The notes under the pieces were generated by a model, which searched no databases, was not told the DNA's origin, and was given only the letters and a program-made list of their open reading frames with translations. Of a stretch of 64,000 bases of DNA, positions 16,802 to 25,531 are shown one piece after another; within the stretch, counting starts at the first letter, position 1, and each line of letters begins with the position of its first letter. The translations under genes were made by a program, and so were the position numbers. The stretch comes from Streptomyces sp. NBC_00094 (GTDB lineage Bacteria > Actinomycetota > Actinomycetes > Streptomycetales > Streptomycetaceae). Location: contig NZ_JAPEMB010000001.1 of the NCBI RefSeq assembly GCF_026343125.1, positions 5,709,501-5,773,500 on the forward strand, in the 5' to 3' direction.

Positions 16802-18652
16802 ATGCTGATGACCGACCAGGCCACCGGGCACCATCCGCAGCCGCGGCCCCGTAGCGGCGCGCAGCCCGCCACCACCGTCGAGCACGTCACGGGCGCGCAG
16901 GCCCTCATCCGCTCTCTCGAGGAAGTCGGCGCCGACACGGTCTTCGGCATTCCGGGCGGCTGCATCCTCCCGGCCTACGACCCGATGATGGACTCGGAGA
17001 AGGTGCGCCACATCCTGGTCCGGCACGAGCAGGGCGCGGGCCACGCCGCCACCGGCTACGCGCAGGCCACCGGCAAGGTCGGCGTCTGCATGGCGACCTC
17101 CGGCCCCGGCGCGACCAACCTCGTCACCCCGATCGCCGACGCGCACATGGACTCCGTCCCGCTCGTCGCGATCACCGGCCAGGTCGCCTCCAAGGCCATC
17201 GGCACGGACGCCTTCCAGGAGGCGGACATCTGCGGCATCACGATGCCGATCACCAAGCACAACTTCCTCGTCACCAAGGCCGCGGACATCCCGCGGACGA
17301 TCGCCGAGGCCTTCCACATCGCCTCCACCGGCCGCCCCGGCCCGGTCCTGGTCGACATCGCGAAGGACGCCCTGCAGGCGAAGACCACCTTCAGCTGGCC
17401 GCCGCAGACCGACCTGCCCGGCTACCGCCCGGTGACCAAGCCGCACGCCAAGCAGATCCGCGAGGCCGCGAAGCTGATCTCCGCCGCCAAGCGGCCCGTC
17501 CTGTACGTCGGCGGCGGCGTCATCAAGGCCGGCGCCACCGCCGAGCTGAAGATCCTCGCCGAGCTCACCGGCGCCCCGGTCACCACCACCCTGATGGCCC
17601 TCGGCGCCTTCCCCGACAGCCACCCGCTGCACGTCGGCATGCCGGGCATGCACGGCGCGGTCACCGCCGTCACCGCGCTCCAGAAGGCCGACCTGATCGT
17701 CGCCCTCGGCGCCCGCTTCGACGACCGCGTCACCGGCAAGCTCGACAGCTTCGCCCCGTACGCCAAGATCGTCCACGCGGACATCGACCCGGCCGAGATC
17801 GGCAAGAACCGCGCCGCCGACGTCCCGATCGTCGGTGACGCCCGCGAGGTCATCGCCGACCTGATCCAGGCCGTCCAGGCCGAGCACAGCGAGGGCAACA
17901 AGGGCGACTACACCGCCTGGTGGAGCGACCTGAACCGCTGGCGCGAGACCTACCCGCTCGGCTACGACCTGCCGGAGGACGGCAGCCTCTCGCCGCAGCA
18001 GGTCATCCAGCGCATCGGCGCGCTCGCCCCCGAGGGCACGATCTTCACCGCGGGCGTCGGCCAGCACCAGATGTGGGCCGCCCACTTCATCGACTACGAG
18101 CGGCCGGCCACCTGGCTGAACTCCGGCGGCCTCGGCACGATGGGGTACGCGGTCCCCGCCGCGATGGGCGCCAAGGCCGGCATGCCGGACCGCACGGTCT
18201 GGGCGGTCGACGGCGACGGTTGCTTCCAGATGACCAATCAGGAGCTCACCACCTGCGCGCTGAACAACATCCCGATCAAGGTCGCCATCATCAACAACGG
18301 CGCCCTCGGCATGGTCCGCCAGTGGCAGACGCTGTTCTACAACCAGCGCTACTCCAACACCGTCCTGCACTCCGGCCCGGACGACGTCCAGGCCAACAAG
18401 GGCACCCGCGTCCCCGACTTCGTCAAGCTCTCCGAGGCCATGGGCTGTGTCGCCCTGCGCTGTGAGGACCCGGCCGACCTGGACAAGGTCATCGCCGAGG
18501 CGAACGCCATCAACGACCGGCCGGTCGTCATCGACTTCATCGTCCACGAGGACGCCCAGGTCTGGCCGATGGTCGCCGCGGGCACCTCGAACGACGAGGT
18601 CATGGCCGCGCGGGGCGTCCGCCCCGACTTCGGTGACGGCGAAGACGACTGA
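16802..18652 (+). CDS. ilvB: Acetolactate synthase, large (catalytic) subunit
   Basis: A 616-residue thiamine-diphosphate enzyme making 2-acetolactate or 2-aceto-2-hydroxybutyrate, the first common step to Val, Leu and Ile. The TPP-activating Glu is in LVRHEQGAGHAATGYA, and the TPP/Mg motif is GDGCFQMTNQELTTCALNNI with the NN further on. The central FAD-binding domain contains ALGARFDDRVTGKL. The ATG at 16802 lies 62 bases after the attenuator T-tract, with GAAGAG before it; an ATG at 16808 would remove only two residues. The regulatory subunit gene follows 32 bases after the stop. Confidence 0.98.
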   Translation: MLMTDQATGHHPQPRPRSGAQPATTVEHVTGAQALIRSLEEVGADTVFGIPGGCILPAYDPMMDSEKVRHILVRHEQGAGHAATGYAQATGKVGVCMATSGPGATNLVTPIADAHMDSVPLVAITGQVASKAIGTDAFQEADICGITMPITKHNFLVTKAADIPRTIAEAFHIASTGRPGPVLVDIAKDALQAKTTFSWPPQTDLPGYRPVTKPHAKQIREAAKLISAAKRPVLYVGGGVIKAGATAELKILAELTGAPVTTTLMALGAFPDSHPLHVGMPGMHGAVTAVTALQKADLIVALGARFDDRVTGKLDSFAPYAKIVHADIDPAEIGKNRAADVPIVGDAREVIADLIQAVQAEHSEGNKGDYTAWWSDLNRWRETYPLGYDLPEDGSLSPQQVIQRIGALAPEGTIFTAGVGQHQMWAAHFIDYERPATWLNSGGLGTMGYAVPAAMGAKAGMPDRTVWAVDGDGCFQMTNQELTTCALNNIPIKVAIINNGALGMVRQWQTLFYNQRYSNTVLHSGPDDVQANKGTRVPDFVKLSEAMGCVALRCEDPADLDKVIAEANAINDRPVVIDFIVHEDAQVWPMVAAGTSNDEVMAARGVRPDFGDGEDD

Positions 18653-18684
18653 CGGCGAAGAGCGAAAAAGGAAGAGACCCAGAC

Positions 18685-19212
18685 ATGTCCACCAAGCACA
18701 CGCTCTCCGTTCTCGTCGAGAACACGCCCGGCATCCTCGCCCGGATCGCCGCGCTCTTCTCCCGCCGCGGCTTCAACATCGACTCCCTCGCGGTCGGCGT
18801 CACCGAGCACCCCGACATCTCCCGCATCACCATCGTGGTCAATGTCGAGGACCTGCCCCTGGAGCAGGTGACCAAGCAGCTCAACAAGCTGGTCAACGTC
18901 CTGAAGATCGTCGAACTCGAGCCCAGCGCCGCGATCCAGCGCGAGCTCGTCCTGGTGAAGGTCCGCGCCGACAACGAGACCCGCTCCCAGATCGTCGAGA
19001 TCGTGCAGCTGTTCCGCGCCAAGACCGTGGACGTCTCGCCCGAGGCGGTCACCATCGAGGCCACCGGTTCGAGTGACAAGCTCGACGCGATGCTCAAGAT
19101 GCTGGAGCAGTTCGGCGTCAAGGAGCTCGTCCAGTCGGGCACGATCGCCATAGGGCGTGGTTCCCGGTCCATCACGGACCGGTCCCTGCGGGCCCTCGAC
19201 CGCAGCGCCTGA
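18685..19212 (+). CDS. ilvN: Acetolactate synthase, small (regulatory) subunit
   Basis: A 175-residue regulatory subunit with an N-terminal ACT domain (LSVLVENTPGILARIAALFS, then FNIDSLAVG), which binds valine for feedback inhibition, and the family C-terminal domain (VQLFRAKTVDVSPEAVTIEA). The length is normal. The ATG is preceded by AAAGGAAGAG. It is the middle gene of the ilvBNC operon. Confidence 0.97.
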   Translation: MSTKHTLSVLVENTPGILARIAALFSRRGFNIDSLAVGVTEHPDISRITIVVNVEDLPLEQVTKQLNKLVNVLKIVELEPSAAIQRELVLVKVRADNETRSQIVEIVQLFRAKTVDVSPEAVTIEATGSSDKLDAMLKMLEQFGVKELVQSGTIAIGRGSRSITDRSLRALDRSA

Positions 19213-19331
19213 GAGTCATCGGAGGTCAACCGCCGGTCCACCCGGCGGTCCGACTGACGAGACCACAAAGCTTCCCTCAAGCGCTCCGCCGTACGGTGGG
19301 ACGCAACACCAGCACCTCAAGGAGATTTCCA

Positions 19332-20333
19332 GTGGCCGAGCTGTTCTACGACGACGACGCCGACCTGTCCATCATCCAGGGCCGCAAGGTCGCGGTGATC
19401 GGCTACGGCAGCCAGGGTCACGCCCACGCGCTGTCCCTCCGTGACTCCGGTGTCGACGTCCGCGTCGGCCTCCAGGAGGGCTCGAAGTCCAAGGCCAAGG
19501 CCGAGGAGCAGGGCCTGCGCGTCGTCTCCGTCGCCGAGGCCGCGGCCGAGGCCGACCTCATCATGATCCTGACCCCGGACCCGATCCAGGCCCAGGTCTA
19601 CGAGGAGTCCATCAAGGACAACCTGAAGGCGGGCGACGCGCTCTTCTTCGGTCACGGCCTGAACGTCCGCTACGGCTTCATCAAGGTGCCCGAGGGCATC
19701 GACGTCGCCCTGGTCGCCCCGAAGGGCCCGGGCCACCTGGTCCGTCGTCAGTACGAGGAGGGCCGCGGCGTTCCGTGCATCGCGGCCGTCGAGCAGGACG
19801 CGACCGGCAACGCCTTCGCGCTGGCGCTCTCGTACGCCAAGGGCATCGGCGGCACCCGCGCCGGCGTCATCAAGACGACCTTCACCGAGGAGACCGAGAC
19901 CGACCTGTTCGGTGAGCAGGCCGTCCTCTGCGGTGGCACCGCGGCGCTGGTCAAGGCGGGCTTCGAGACCCTGACCGAGGCCGGCTACCAGCCGGAGATC
20001 GCGTACTTCGAGTGCCTCCACGAGCTGAAGCTCATCGTCGACCTCATGTACGAGGGCGGCCTGGAGAAGATGCGCTGGTCGGTCTCCGAGACCGCCGAGT
20101 GGGGCGACTACGTCACCGGCCCGCGGATCATCACCGCCGACACCAAGGCCGAGATGAAGAAGGTCCTCGCGGAGATCCAGGACGGCACCTTCGCCAAGGA
20201 GTGGATGGCCGAGTACCACGGCGGCCTGAAGAAGTACAACGAGTACAAGACCCAGGACGCCAACCACCTCCTGGAGACCACCGGCAAGGAGCTGCGGAAG
20301 CTCATGAGCTGGGTGAACGACGAGGAGGCGTAA
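19332..20333 (+). CDS. ilvC: Ketol-acid reductoisomerase (class I)
   Basis: A 333-residue enzyme that isomerises and reduces acetolactate or acetohydroxybutyrate with NADPH and Mg. The Rossmann loop is VAVIGYGSQGHAHALSLRDS, and the metal/substrate residues lie in LIVDLMYEGGLEKMRWSVSE and FECLHELKLI. The GTG at 19332 (AELFYDDDADLS follows) has AAGGAG nine bases upstream and gives the normal class I length; the open frame upstream is not conserved-looking. It is the third gene of the operon and is followed by a strong terminator hairpin. Confidence 0.98.
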   Translation: MAELFYDDDADLSIIQGRKVAVIGYGSQGHAHALSLRDSGVDVRVGLQEGSKSKAKAEEQGLRVVSVAEAAAEADLIMILTPDPIQAQVYEESIKDNLKAGDALFFGHGLNVRYGFIKVPEGIDVALVAPKGPGHLVRRQYEEGRGVPCIAAVEQDATGNAFALALSYAKGIGGTRAGVIKTTFTEETETDLFGEQAVLCGGTAALVKAGFETLTEAGYQPEIAYFECLHELKLIVDLMYEGGLEKMRWSVSETAEWGDYVTGPRIITADTKAEMKKVLAEIQDGTFAKEWMAEYHGGLKKYNEYKTQDANHLLETTGKELRKLMSWVNDEEA

Positions 20334-20340
20334 GCCTTCG

Positions 20341-20375
20341 GGGGCGGGGCCGGACAGTGTGTTCGGCCCCGCCCC
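20341..20375 (+). terminator. Terminator hairpin after ilvC
   Basis: GGGGCGGGGCCG (20341-20352) pairs perfectly with CGGCCCCGCCCC (20364-20375) around an 11-base loop, starting 8 bases after the ilvC stop. A second, smaller repeat GTTGGAC/GTCCAAC (20381-20399) follows in the serA promoter region and could be an operator. Confidence 0.8.
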
Positions 20376-20570
20376 ACTTCGTTGGACACCTCGTCCAACC
20401 ACGGACGGGTGATCCTTCCAACGAGGCGTATGAGCTGCGCCGACGCACCACTACACTTCTCAACAACATACGCGTCAGGCCCACAGCGTCGTGCGCTTTC
20501 ACGCGGCAAGCCCCCTCCACCGCCTGCGGCCGTCGGGACGGCCGTCCGCACTGGATCTGTGAGGACTCAC

Positions 20571-22160
20571 GTGAGCTCGAAACCTGTCGTACTCATCGCT
20601 GAAGAGCTGTCGCCCGCCACCGTCGACGCGCTGGGCCCGGACTTCGAGATCCGGCACTGCAACGGCGCCGACCGCGCCGAGCTGATCCCCGCCATCGCGG
20701 ACGTGGACGCGATCCTGGTCCGCTCCGCGACCAAGGTCGACGCCGAGGCCCTCGCCGCCGCGAAGAAGCTCCGGGTCGTCGCCCGTGCCGGCGTCGGTCT
20801 GGACAACGTCGACGTCTCCGCCGCCACCAAGGCCGGCGTGATGGTCGTCAACGCCCCGACCTCGAACATCGTCACCGCCGCCGAACTCGCGTGCGGTCTG
20901 CTCGTCGCCACCGCGCGCAACATCCCGCAGGCCAACACCGCGCTGAAGAACGGCGAGTGGAAGCGCAACAAGTACACGGGTGTCGAGCTGAGCGAGAAGA
21001 CCCTCGGCGTCGTCGGCCTCGGCCGCATCGGCGTCCTGGTCGCCCAGCGGATGTCGGCCTTCGGCATGAAGATCGTCGCGTACGACCCCTACGTGCAGCC
21101 CGCCCGCGCCGCCCAGATGGGCGTGAAGCTGCTGGCTCTCGACGAGCTCCTCGAGGTCGCGGACTTCATCACCGTCCACCTGCCGAAGACCCCGGAGACC
21201 CTCGGTCTCATCGGCGACGAGGCGCTGCACAAGGTCAAGCCCTCCGTCCGGATCGTCAACGCCGCGCGCGGCGGGATCGTGGACGAGGCGGCGCTCTTCT
21301 CCGCCCTCAAGGAGGGCCGGGTCGCCGGCGCGGGCCTCGACGTGTACGCGAAGGAGCCCTGCACGGACTCCCCGCTCTTCGAGCTCGACCAGGTCGTCTG
21401 CACCCCGCACCTCGGCGCCTCCACGGACGAGGCCCAGGAGAAGGCCGGTATCGCCGTCGCCCGGTCGGTGCGCCTGGCGCTCGCGGGCGAGCTGGTCCCG
21501 GACGCGGTCAACGTCCAGGGCGGTGTCATCGCCGAGGACGTGAAGCCGGGTCTGCCGCTCGCCGAGAAGCTCGGCCGGATCTTCACCGCGCTCGCGGGCG
21601 AGGTCGCGGCCCGTCTCGACGTCGAGGTCTACGGCGAGATCACCCAGCACGACGTGAAGGTGCTCGAACTCTCCGCGCTCAAGGGTGTGTTCGAGGACGT
21701 GGTCGACGAGACCGTGTCGTACGTCAACGCCCCGCTGTTCGCGCAGGAGCGCGGTGTCGAGGTCCGTCTGACGACGAGCTCCGAGTCGCCCGACCACCGC
21801 AACGTCGTCACCGTGCGCGGCACGCTGTCGAACGGTGAGGAGGTCGCGGTCTCCGGCACGCTGGCCGGCCCCAAGCACCTCCAGAAGCTCGTCGCCGTCG
21901 GCGACTACGACGTGGACCTCGCGCTCGCCGACCACATGGTCGTGCTGCGCTACGAGGACCGTCCGGGTGTCGTCGGCACGGTCGGCCGGATCCTCGGCGA
22001 GGCCGGTCTGAACATCGCGGGCATGCAGGTCTCCCGCGCGGAGGAGGGCGGCGAGGCGCTCGTCGTGCTCACCGTGGACGACACGCTGCCGGCGGCCGTC
22101 CTGACGGAGATCGCCGAGGAGATCGGCGCCACCTCGGCGCGCACGGTCAACCTGATCTGA
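20571..22160 (+). CDS. serA: D-3-phosphoglycerate dehydrogenase
   Basis: A 529-residue long-form PGDH, first step of serine synthesis. The NAD motif is VVGLGRIGVLVAQRM, the catalytic Arg is in VNAARGGIVDEAAL, the Glu is in YAKEPCTDSP and the His is in CTPHLGAST. An intervening domain follows, and then a C-terminal ACT domain (MVVLRYEDRPGVVGTVGRIL) that may sense serine. The GTG at 20571 (SSKPVVLIAEELS) is the natural start; the open frame upstream belongs to the leader region. The gene stands after the ilvC terminator, so it has its own promoter. Confidence 0.97.
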   Translation: MSSKPVVLIAEELSPATVDALGPDFEIRHCNGADRAELIPAIADVDAILVRSATKVDAEALAAAKKLRVVARAGVGLDNVDVSAATKAGVMVVNAPTSNIVTAAELACGLLVATARNIPQANTALKNGEWKRNKYTGVELSEKTLGVVGLGRIGVLVAQRMSAFGMKIVAYDPYVQPARAAQMGVKLLALDELLEVADFITVHLPKTPETLGLIGDEALHKVKPSVRIVNAARGGIVDEAALFSALKEGRVAGAGLDVYAKEPCTDSPLFELDQVVCTPHLGASTDEAQEKAGIAVARSVRLALAGELVPDAVNVQGGVIAEDVKPGLPLAEKLGRIFTALAGEVAARLDVEVYGEITQHDVKVLELSALKGVFEDVVDETVSYVNAPLFAQERGVEVRLTTSSESPDHRNVVTVRGTLSNGEEVAVSGTLAGPKHLQKLVAVGDYDVDLALADHMVVLRYEDRPGVVGTVGRILGEAGLNIAGMQVSRAEEGGEALVVLTVDDTLPAAVLTEIAEEIGATSARTVNLI

Positions 22161-22200
22161 CGCACCACCCCGTACGTACACGCGTACGCGTACCCGGTTT

Positions 22201-22229
22201 CTAGACGTTCGTCTTACACGAACGTCTAG
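22201..22229. promoter_or_regulatory. Perfect 12-bp inverted repeat, probable TetR operator
   Basis: CTAGACGTTCGT (22201-22212) is perfectly repeated in inverse orientation at 22218-22229 with a 5-base spacer. It lies 20 bases before the start of the TetR-family gene, where an autoregulatory operator would sit. A run of CGTACG-like words stands immediately upstream (about 22172-22196). Confidence 0.75.
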
Positions 22230-22249
22230 CGGCCGGGTACAGTGCTGTC

Positions 22250-22828
22250 ATGGGACACAAGGAAGACCTGCTCGAAGGCGCCAAGCGCTGCCTCCTGGAG
22301 AAGGGGTACGGGCGCACCACGGCGCGCGACATCGTCGCCGCCTCGGGCACCAACCTCGCCTCCATCGGCTACCACTACGGCTCCAAGGACGCCCTGCTCC
22401 AGCAGGCCTTCCTGGCCCTCACCGAGGAGTGGGGGGACCAGGCCGGCGCGGCCGGCGCGGAGGGTGCCGAGGCGCTGCCGGCCGACCCGTACGAGCGTTT
22501 CCACGCCGTCTGGGAGCAGGTCATCGCCGCGGCCGGGGCCAGCCGGCCCGTCTGGAAGCTCCAGACCGAGATCGTCACCCGGCTCGACGACGACGAGAAG
22601 CTGCGCGACGCCATCAAGGAGCCGCAGCGCGAGGGGCGGCTCGGGATGGCCGAGGGGTTCCTCGGGATCGACCCCGAGGCGGACCCCGAGAAGGCCCGGG
22701 TGGCCGGACTGCTCTGCCAGGCCCTGGCGACCGGCGTGATGATCCAGTGGATGGTCGACCCGGACACCGCTCCGACCGCCGACGACCTCACGGAGGGGCT
22801 CAAGGTCCTGATGGGGGAGCGGGGCTGA
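22250..22828 (+). CDS. TetR-family transcriptional regulator
   Basis: A 192-residue one-component repressor. The N-terminal helix-turn-helix is ARDIVAASGTNLASIGYHYG, followed by SKDALLQQAFLALTEEW, and the ligand domain is helical. The ATG at 22250 is 20 bases behind a perfect 12-bp inverted repeat, so it is probably autoregulated. No obvious partner gene of unknown control lies next to it: upstream is serA, downstream the Cys-leader/ROK region. Its ligand and targets are unknown. Confidence 0.9.
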   Translation: MGHKEDLLEGAKRCLLEKGYGRTTARDIVAASGTNLASIGYHYGSKDALLQQAFLALTEEWGDQAGAAGAEGAEALPADPYERFHAVWEQVIAAAGASRPVWKLQTEIVTRLDDDEKLRDAIKEPQREGRLGMAEGFLGIDPEADPEKARVAGLLCQALATGVMIQWMVDPDTAPTADDLTEGLKVLMGERG

Positions 22829-22934
22829 CGTTCCGCCACCACTGTCCGAGGGGTGAGAAGGAGCGGTGCTCCCGCCGTCCATGATGCGGGCCGTCGATTG
22901 ACCGTCTTGCGGCACTCCGGCTATGTTGCGCGCC

Positions 22935-23009
22935 ATGCACCGTTCCGCGCTTCTCACGACACGAGGTCATGTCGACCTGAAGCGTGTGTGCTCCGCCGCG
23001 TGTCCGTAG
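22935..23009 (+). CDS. Cys-containing leader peptide upstream of the ROK regulator
   Basis: A 24-residue frame starting MHRSALLTTRGHVDLKRV and ending in VCSAACP. It matches, from memory, the short actinobacterial leader peptides (MHRxxLLTxRxHVDLxR ... C) found in front of sulfur-assimilation genes, with two Cys codons in the last six. Cys-tRNA shortage would stall translation here. It lies 266 bases ahead of the ROK gene start and 106 bases after the TetR stop. The rest of the gap up to 23275 shows no other gene. Confidence 0.75.
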   Translation: MHRSALLTTRGHVDLKRVCSAACP

Positions 23010-23275
23010 GCCCGCGAGCGCACGGCGCTGACCGCGCGGATTCCTGACACCCCGAGAGCACCACCGGGGGAGTGGGCCCGTCGCGCGCCGGCGCTCCGCC
23101 GAGAGCAGCGCTCCCGCCCGGGAGCTTCGAGCGTCCGCCCGCCTCCGGAACACACCGGCCCACCGGCCTTCCGGTACGCCGCCCGTCCCCGCCGCCGTAC
23201 CCGCGGCCGGGACGGGCGGCCGCGCCTCGCGCGGCGGCGGTACGCACCACCGCAACGGACCCGAAGAAGGCCCTC

Positions 23276-24526
23276 GTGGACAGAACGCGCATGTCCTCCT
23301 CCCGCCCCGTCCCCCTGCGCCGCGCGGACATCCCGTCCGCGGCCGGCCCGCCGCGGCGCGCCTCCAGCACCGGCGCCGTGCTGGGGGCGATCCTCGACCA
23401 CGGCCCGGTCGCCCGCAGCACGATCGCCCGGCTCACCGGTCTCTCGCCCGCCTCGGTCACGGGCCACTGCGGCGTCCTGATCGGCAGGGGGCTCATCAAG
23501 GAGGGCCCCGAGACGGCCGGTCCGCGGGGCCTCGGCCGCCCGCACGTCCCCGTCGAGATCGACACCGCGCGCTACCTCCTCGCCGGTGCGCACGTCGCCG
23601 TCACCCACACCACGCTCGCCCTCATGGACCTGCGAGGACGTCTGGTCTCCGAGGAGCGCCTCCCGCACACGAGCACCGAACCCGCCGAGGTGCTGGGCCG
23701 GGTGGCGGAAGCGCTGCCCCGGATGCTCGCCGCCCACGGCTCGGGCCGGACCGCGCTCGCGCTGGGCGTCGCCACCGGGCACTGGGTCGACCCGGCCGCG
23801 GGGGTCGTGCTCCACCATCCGCAGCTGGGCTGGCGGGACGTCCCGGTGCGGGAGGTCCTCACCAAGGCCACCGGGCTGCCCGTCCATGTGGACAGCCACT
23901 CGCGCGCCCTCGCCCGCGCCGAGCAGCTCGTCGGCGTCGCGTCGACCCGGGCCAGCGCGGTGGTGCTGTTCGTCGGCAACGTGGTGGACGCGGCCTTCGT
24001 CTCCTCGGGCACGGTGCACCAGGGGCCGAGGTTCGGCGCGGGCAACGTCGCTCACCTGCCGGTCGGGACGGGCGACGGCAGCACGACGTGCGTCTGCGGC
24101 GTTCCCGGCTGCCTCCAGTCCGAGGTGTCGGAGCCCGCGATGCTGCGCCGGGCCACCCGGCAGGGCCTCCGTGTCGCGACGTTCCCCGAGCTGTTGCGGC
24201 GAGCCGTGGAGGGGGAGGCCGCCGCGGTCTCGCTGTTCCGCCGTCGGGCCCGGTTCGTCGGCAGGGCGGCGGCCGTCCTCCTCGACATGTTCGACCCCGA
24301 GGTGTTGGTGGTCGTCGAACCGGGTGCCGGCCGACTGGCTCCCTGCCTGGCCGAGTTGCGGGCCGTCGCGGCCGAACGGTCCCTGGTCTGCGACGACCCC
24401 GAGCGGTCCGTCGTGCCGAGCAGCTTCACCGGCCGGGTGCTGGCCACCGCGGGGCCGGCCGTCGCCCTCGGCGCCCTGCACGACGATCCGCTCGGTCCCT
24501 GGCCCGCGCTGCCCGCGGTGTCCTGA
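23276..24526 (+). CDS. ROK-family transcriptional regulator
   Basis: A 416-residue protein. The N-terminal winged helix (AILDHGPVARSTIARLTGLS, then PASVTGHCGVLIGRGLI) binds DNA, and the rest is a sugar-kinase-like ROK fold with the zinc-binding signature CVCGVPGCLQSEVS near residues 270-285. The ROK kinase Asp motif is not obvious (the loop reads GVATGHWVDPAAGVV), so a sensory rather than enzymatic role is likely. The GTG at 23276 has AGAAGG five bases upstream; an ATG at 23291 is in frame. Its place between two Cys-rich leader peptides and the sulfur operon makes it the likely local regulator. Confidence 0.88.
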   Translation: MDRTRMSSSRPVPLRRADIPSAAGPPRRASSTGAVLGAILDHGPVARSTIARLTGLSPASVTGHCGVLIGRGLIKEGPETAGPRGLGRPHVPVEIDTARYLLAGAHVAVTHTTLALMDLRGRLVSEERLPHTSTEPAEVLGRVAEALPRMLAAHGSGRTALALGVATGHWVDPAAGVVLHHPQLGWRDVPVREVLTKATGLPVHVDSHSRALARAEQLVGVASTRASAVVLFVGNVVDAAFVSSGTVHQGPRFGAGNVAHLPVGTGDGSTTCVCGVPGCLQSEVSEPAMLRRATRQGLRVATFPELLRRAVEGEAAAVSLFRRRARFVGRAAAVLLDMFDPEVLVVVEPGAGRLAPCLAELRAVAAERSLVCDDPERSVVPSSFTGRVLATAGPAVALGALHDDPLGPWPALPAVS

Positions 24527-24658
24527 CGGCGGGCGGGGAGGGTGGTGCGCCCTCCCCGCCGTGTGCCGGTACGGCCACCCGTACGGCCGGCGAATACCGA
24601 CTTAATTCAGAGAGTTGCATTGTTGACCGGGGCGGATCGCGAACGGGAAGATGTATTC

Positions 24659-24745
24659 ATGAGCAGCCCGCAGAGGATCCGACGCCACGTGCCGAATTCG
24701 GCACCTGCCCGGCGTTCCTGTTGTCCCTGCCGCGTCGCCCGGTAA
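24659..24745 (+). CDS. Second leader peptide with Cys-Cys-Pro-Cys
   Basis: A 28-residue frame starting MSSPQRIRRHVPNSAPARRS and ending RSCCPCRVAR, with three Cys codons in four. GGGAAG lies about eight bases before the ATG. It stands 238 bases ahead of the flavin reductase that opens the sulfur operon, the place where cysteine-responsive leaders occur in actinobacteria. No T-tracted terminator is visible between it and the operon, so any control would act through a Rho site, translation coupling or a structure I cannot call. Confidence 0.65.
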   Translation: MSSPQRIRRHVPNSAPARRSCCPCRVAR

Positions 24746-24862
24746 TTCGAGCGGTATTCCCGACTTCCGCTTCCGCTCCTGATCCCGGATTCCATGTGCG
24801 CGCCTTTCCGTGCGCGTGACGTCCCGGCCTTCCGTCGCCGTGCCCCTGTGGCGCCGCGTGAC

Positions 24863-24922
24863 CTCGTACCGCCGTGCCCGGGTCCGCCGTGCCCTCGTAC
24901 CGCCGTGCCGGGGTCCGCCGTG
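24863..24922. repeat. 31-bp-period direct repeat in the operon leader
   Basis: A 29-base word beginning CTCGTACCGCCGTGCC occurs at 24863-24891 and, with one base changed, at 24894-24922. It lies between the second leader peptide and the flavin reductase start, in untranslated sequence that is otherwise full of CCGTG words. Confidence 0.7.
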
Positions 24923-24982
24923 TCCGGGTCCCGCCCGCGCCCTCACCGTCCCGTACGTCCCTCTCCGTCGCCCGGGGGAAAC

Positions 24983-25486
24983 ATGACTGTCTCGTTGTCC
25001 TCGCATCCCGCGGCCGGTCTCGCACCCGGCCTCTTCAAGCAGGCGTTCCGCGCCTATCCGGCCGGCGTCGTGGTCGTCACCGCGGACGCCGGAGCCGGCC
25101 CCGTCGGCTTCACCGCGACCTCGCTCACCTCCCTCTCCCTCGAACCGCCGCTCCTCTCCTTCGGCATCGCGACCCGCTCCTCCTCCTGGCCGCACATCGA
25201 GCGCGCCACGTCGGCGGTCGTCAACTTCCTGGGCGCCGAACAGGAGGACCTGGCCAGGCGCTTCGCCACCAGCGGCATCGACAGATTCGCCCACCCCACC
25301 GGCTGGCGGCGGCTCGCGCAGGGCGCCCCGGTCCTCGACGGCGTCACCGCCTGGCTGCGCGTCGACATCGAGCAGCTCGTCCCCGCCGGCGACCACCGCA
25401 TCGTCATCGGCCGTGTCGTGGACGCCTGGCAGGACACGGACCGGCGCCCGCTGCTGTTCCACGACGGCGGCTACCACTCCCTCTGA
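24983..25486 (+). CDS. Flavin reductase domain protein (FMN reductase partner)
   Basis: A 167-residue protein of the HpaC/flavin-reductase-like family: FRAYPAGVVVVTADAGAGPV, then GFTATSLTSLSLEPPLLSF (FMN binding) and the C-terminal GRVVDAW strand. It would supply reduced FMN to the monooxygenase encoded four genes downstream, as SsuE does for SsuD, although SsuE itself belongs to a different fold family. The ATG at 24983 follows GGGGGAAAC. It is the first gene of the overlapping sulfur operon, with 45 bases to the next gene. Confidence 0.9.
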   Translation: MTVSLSSHPAAGLAPGLFKQAFRAYPAGVVVVTADAGAGPVGFTATSLTSLSLEPPLLSFGIATRSSSWPHIERATSAVVNFLGAEQEDLARRFATSGIDRFAHPTGWRRLAQGAPVLDGVTAWLRVDIEQLVPAGDHRIVIGRVVDAWQDTDRRPLLFHDGGYHSL

Positions 25487-25531
25487 CTCTCCCCCCGCCC
25501 GCGAGCACCGCACCCGACAGGAACTCCTCCC

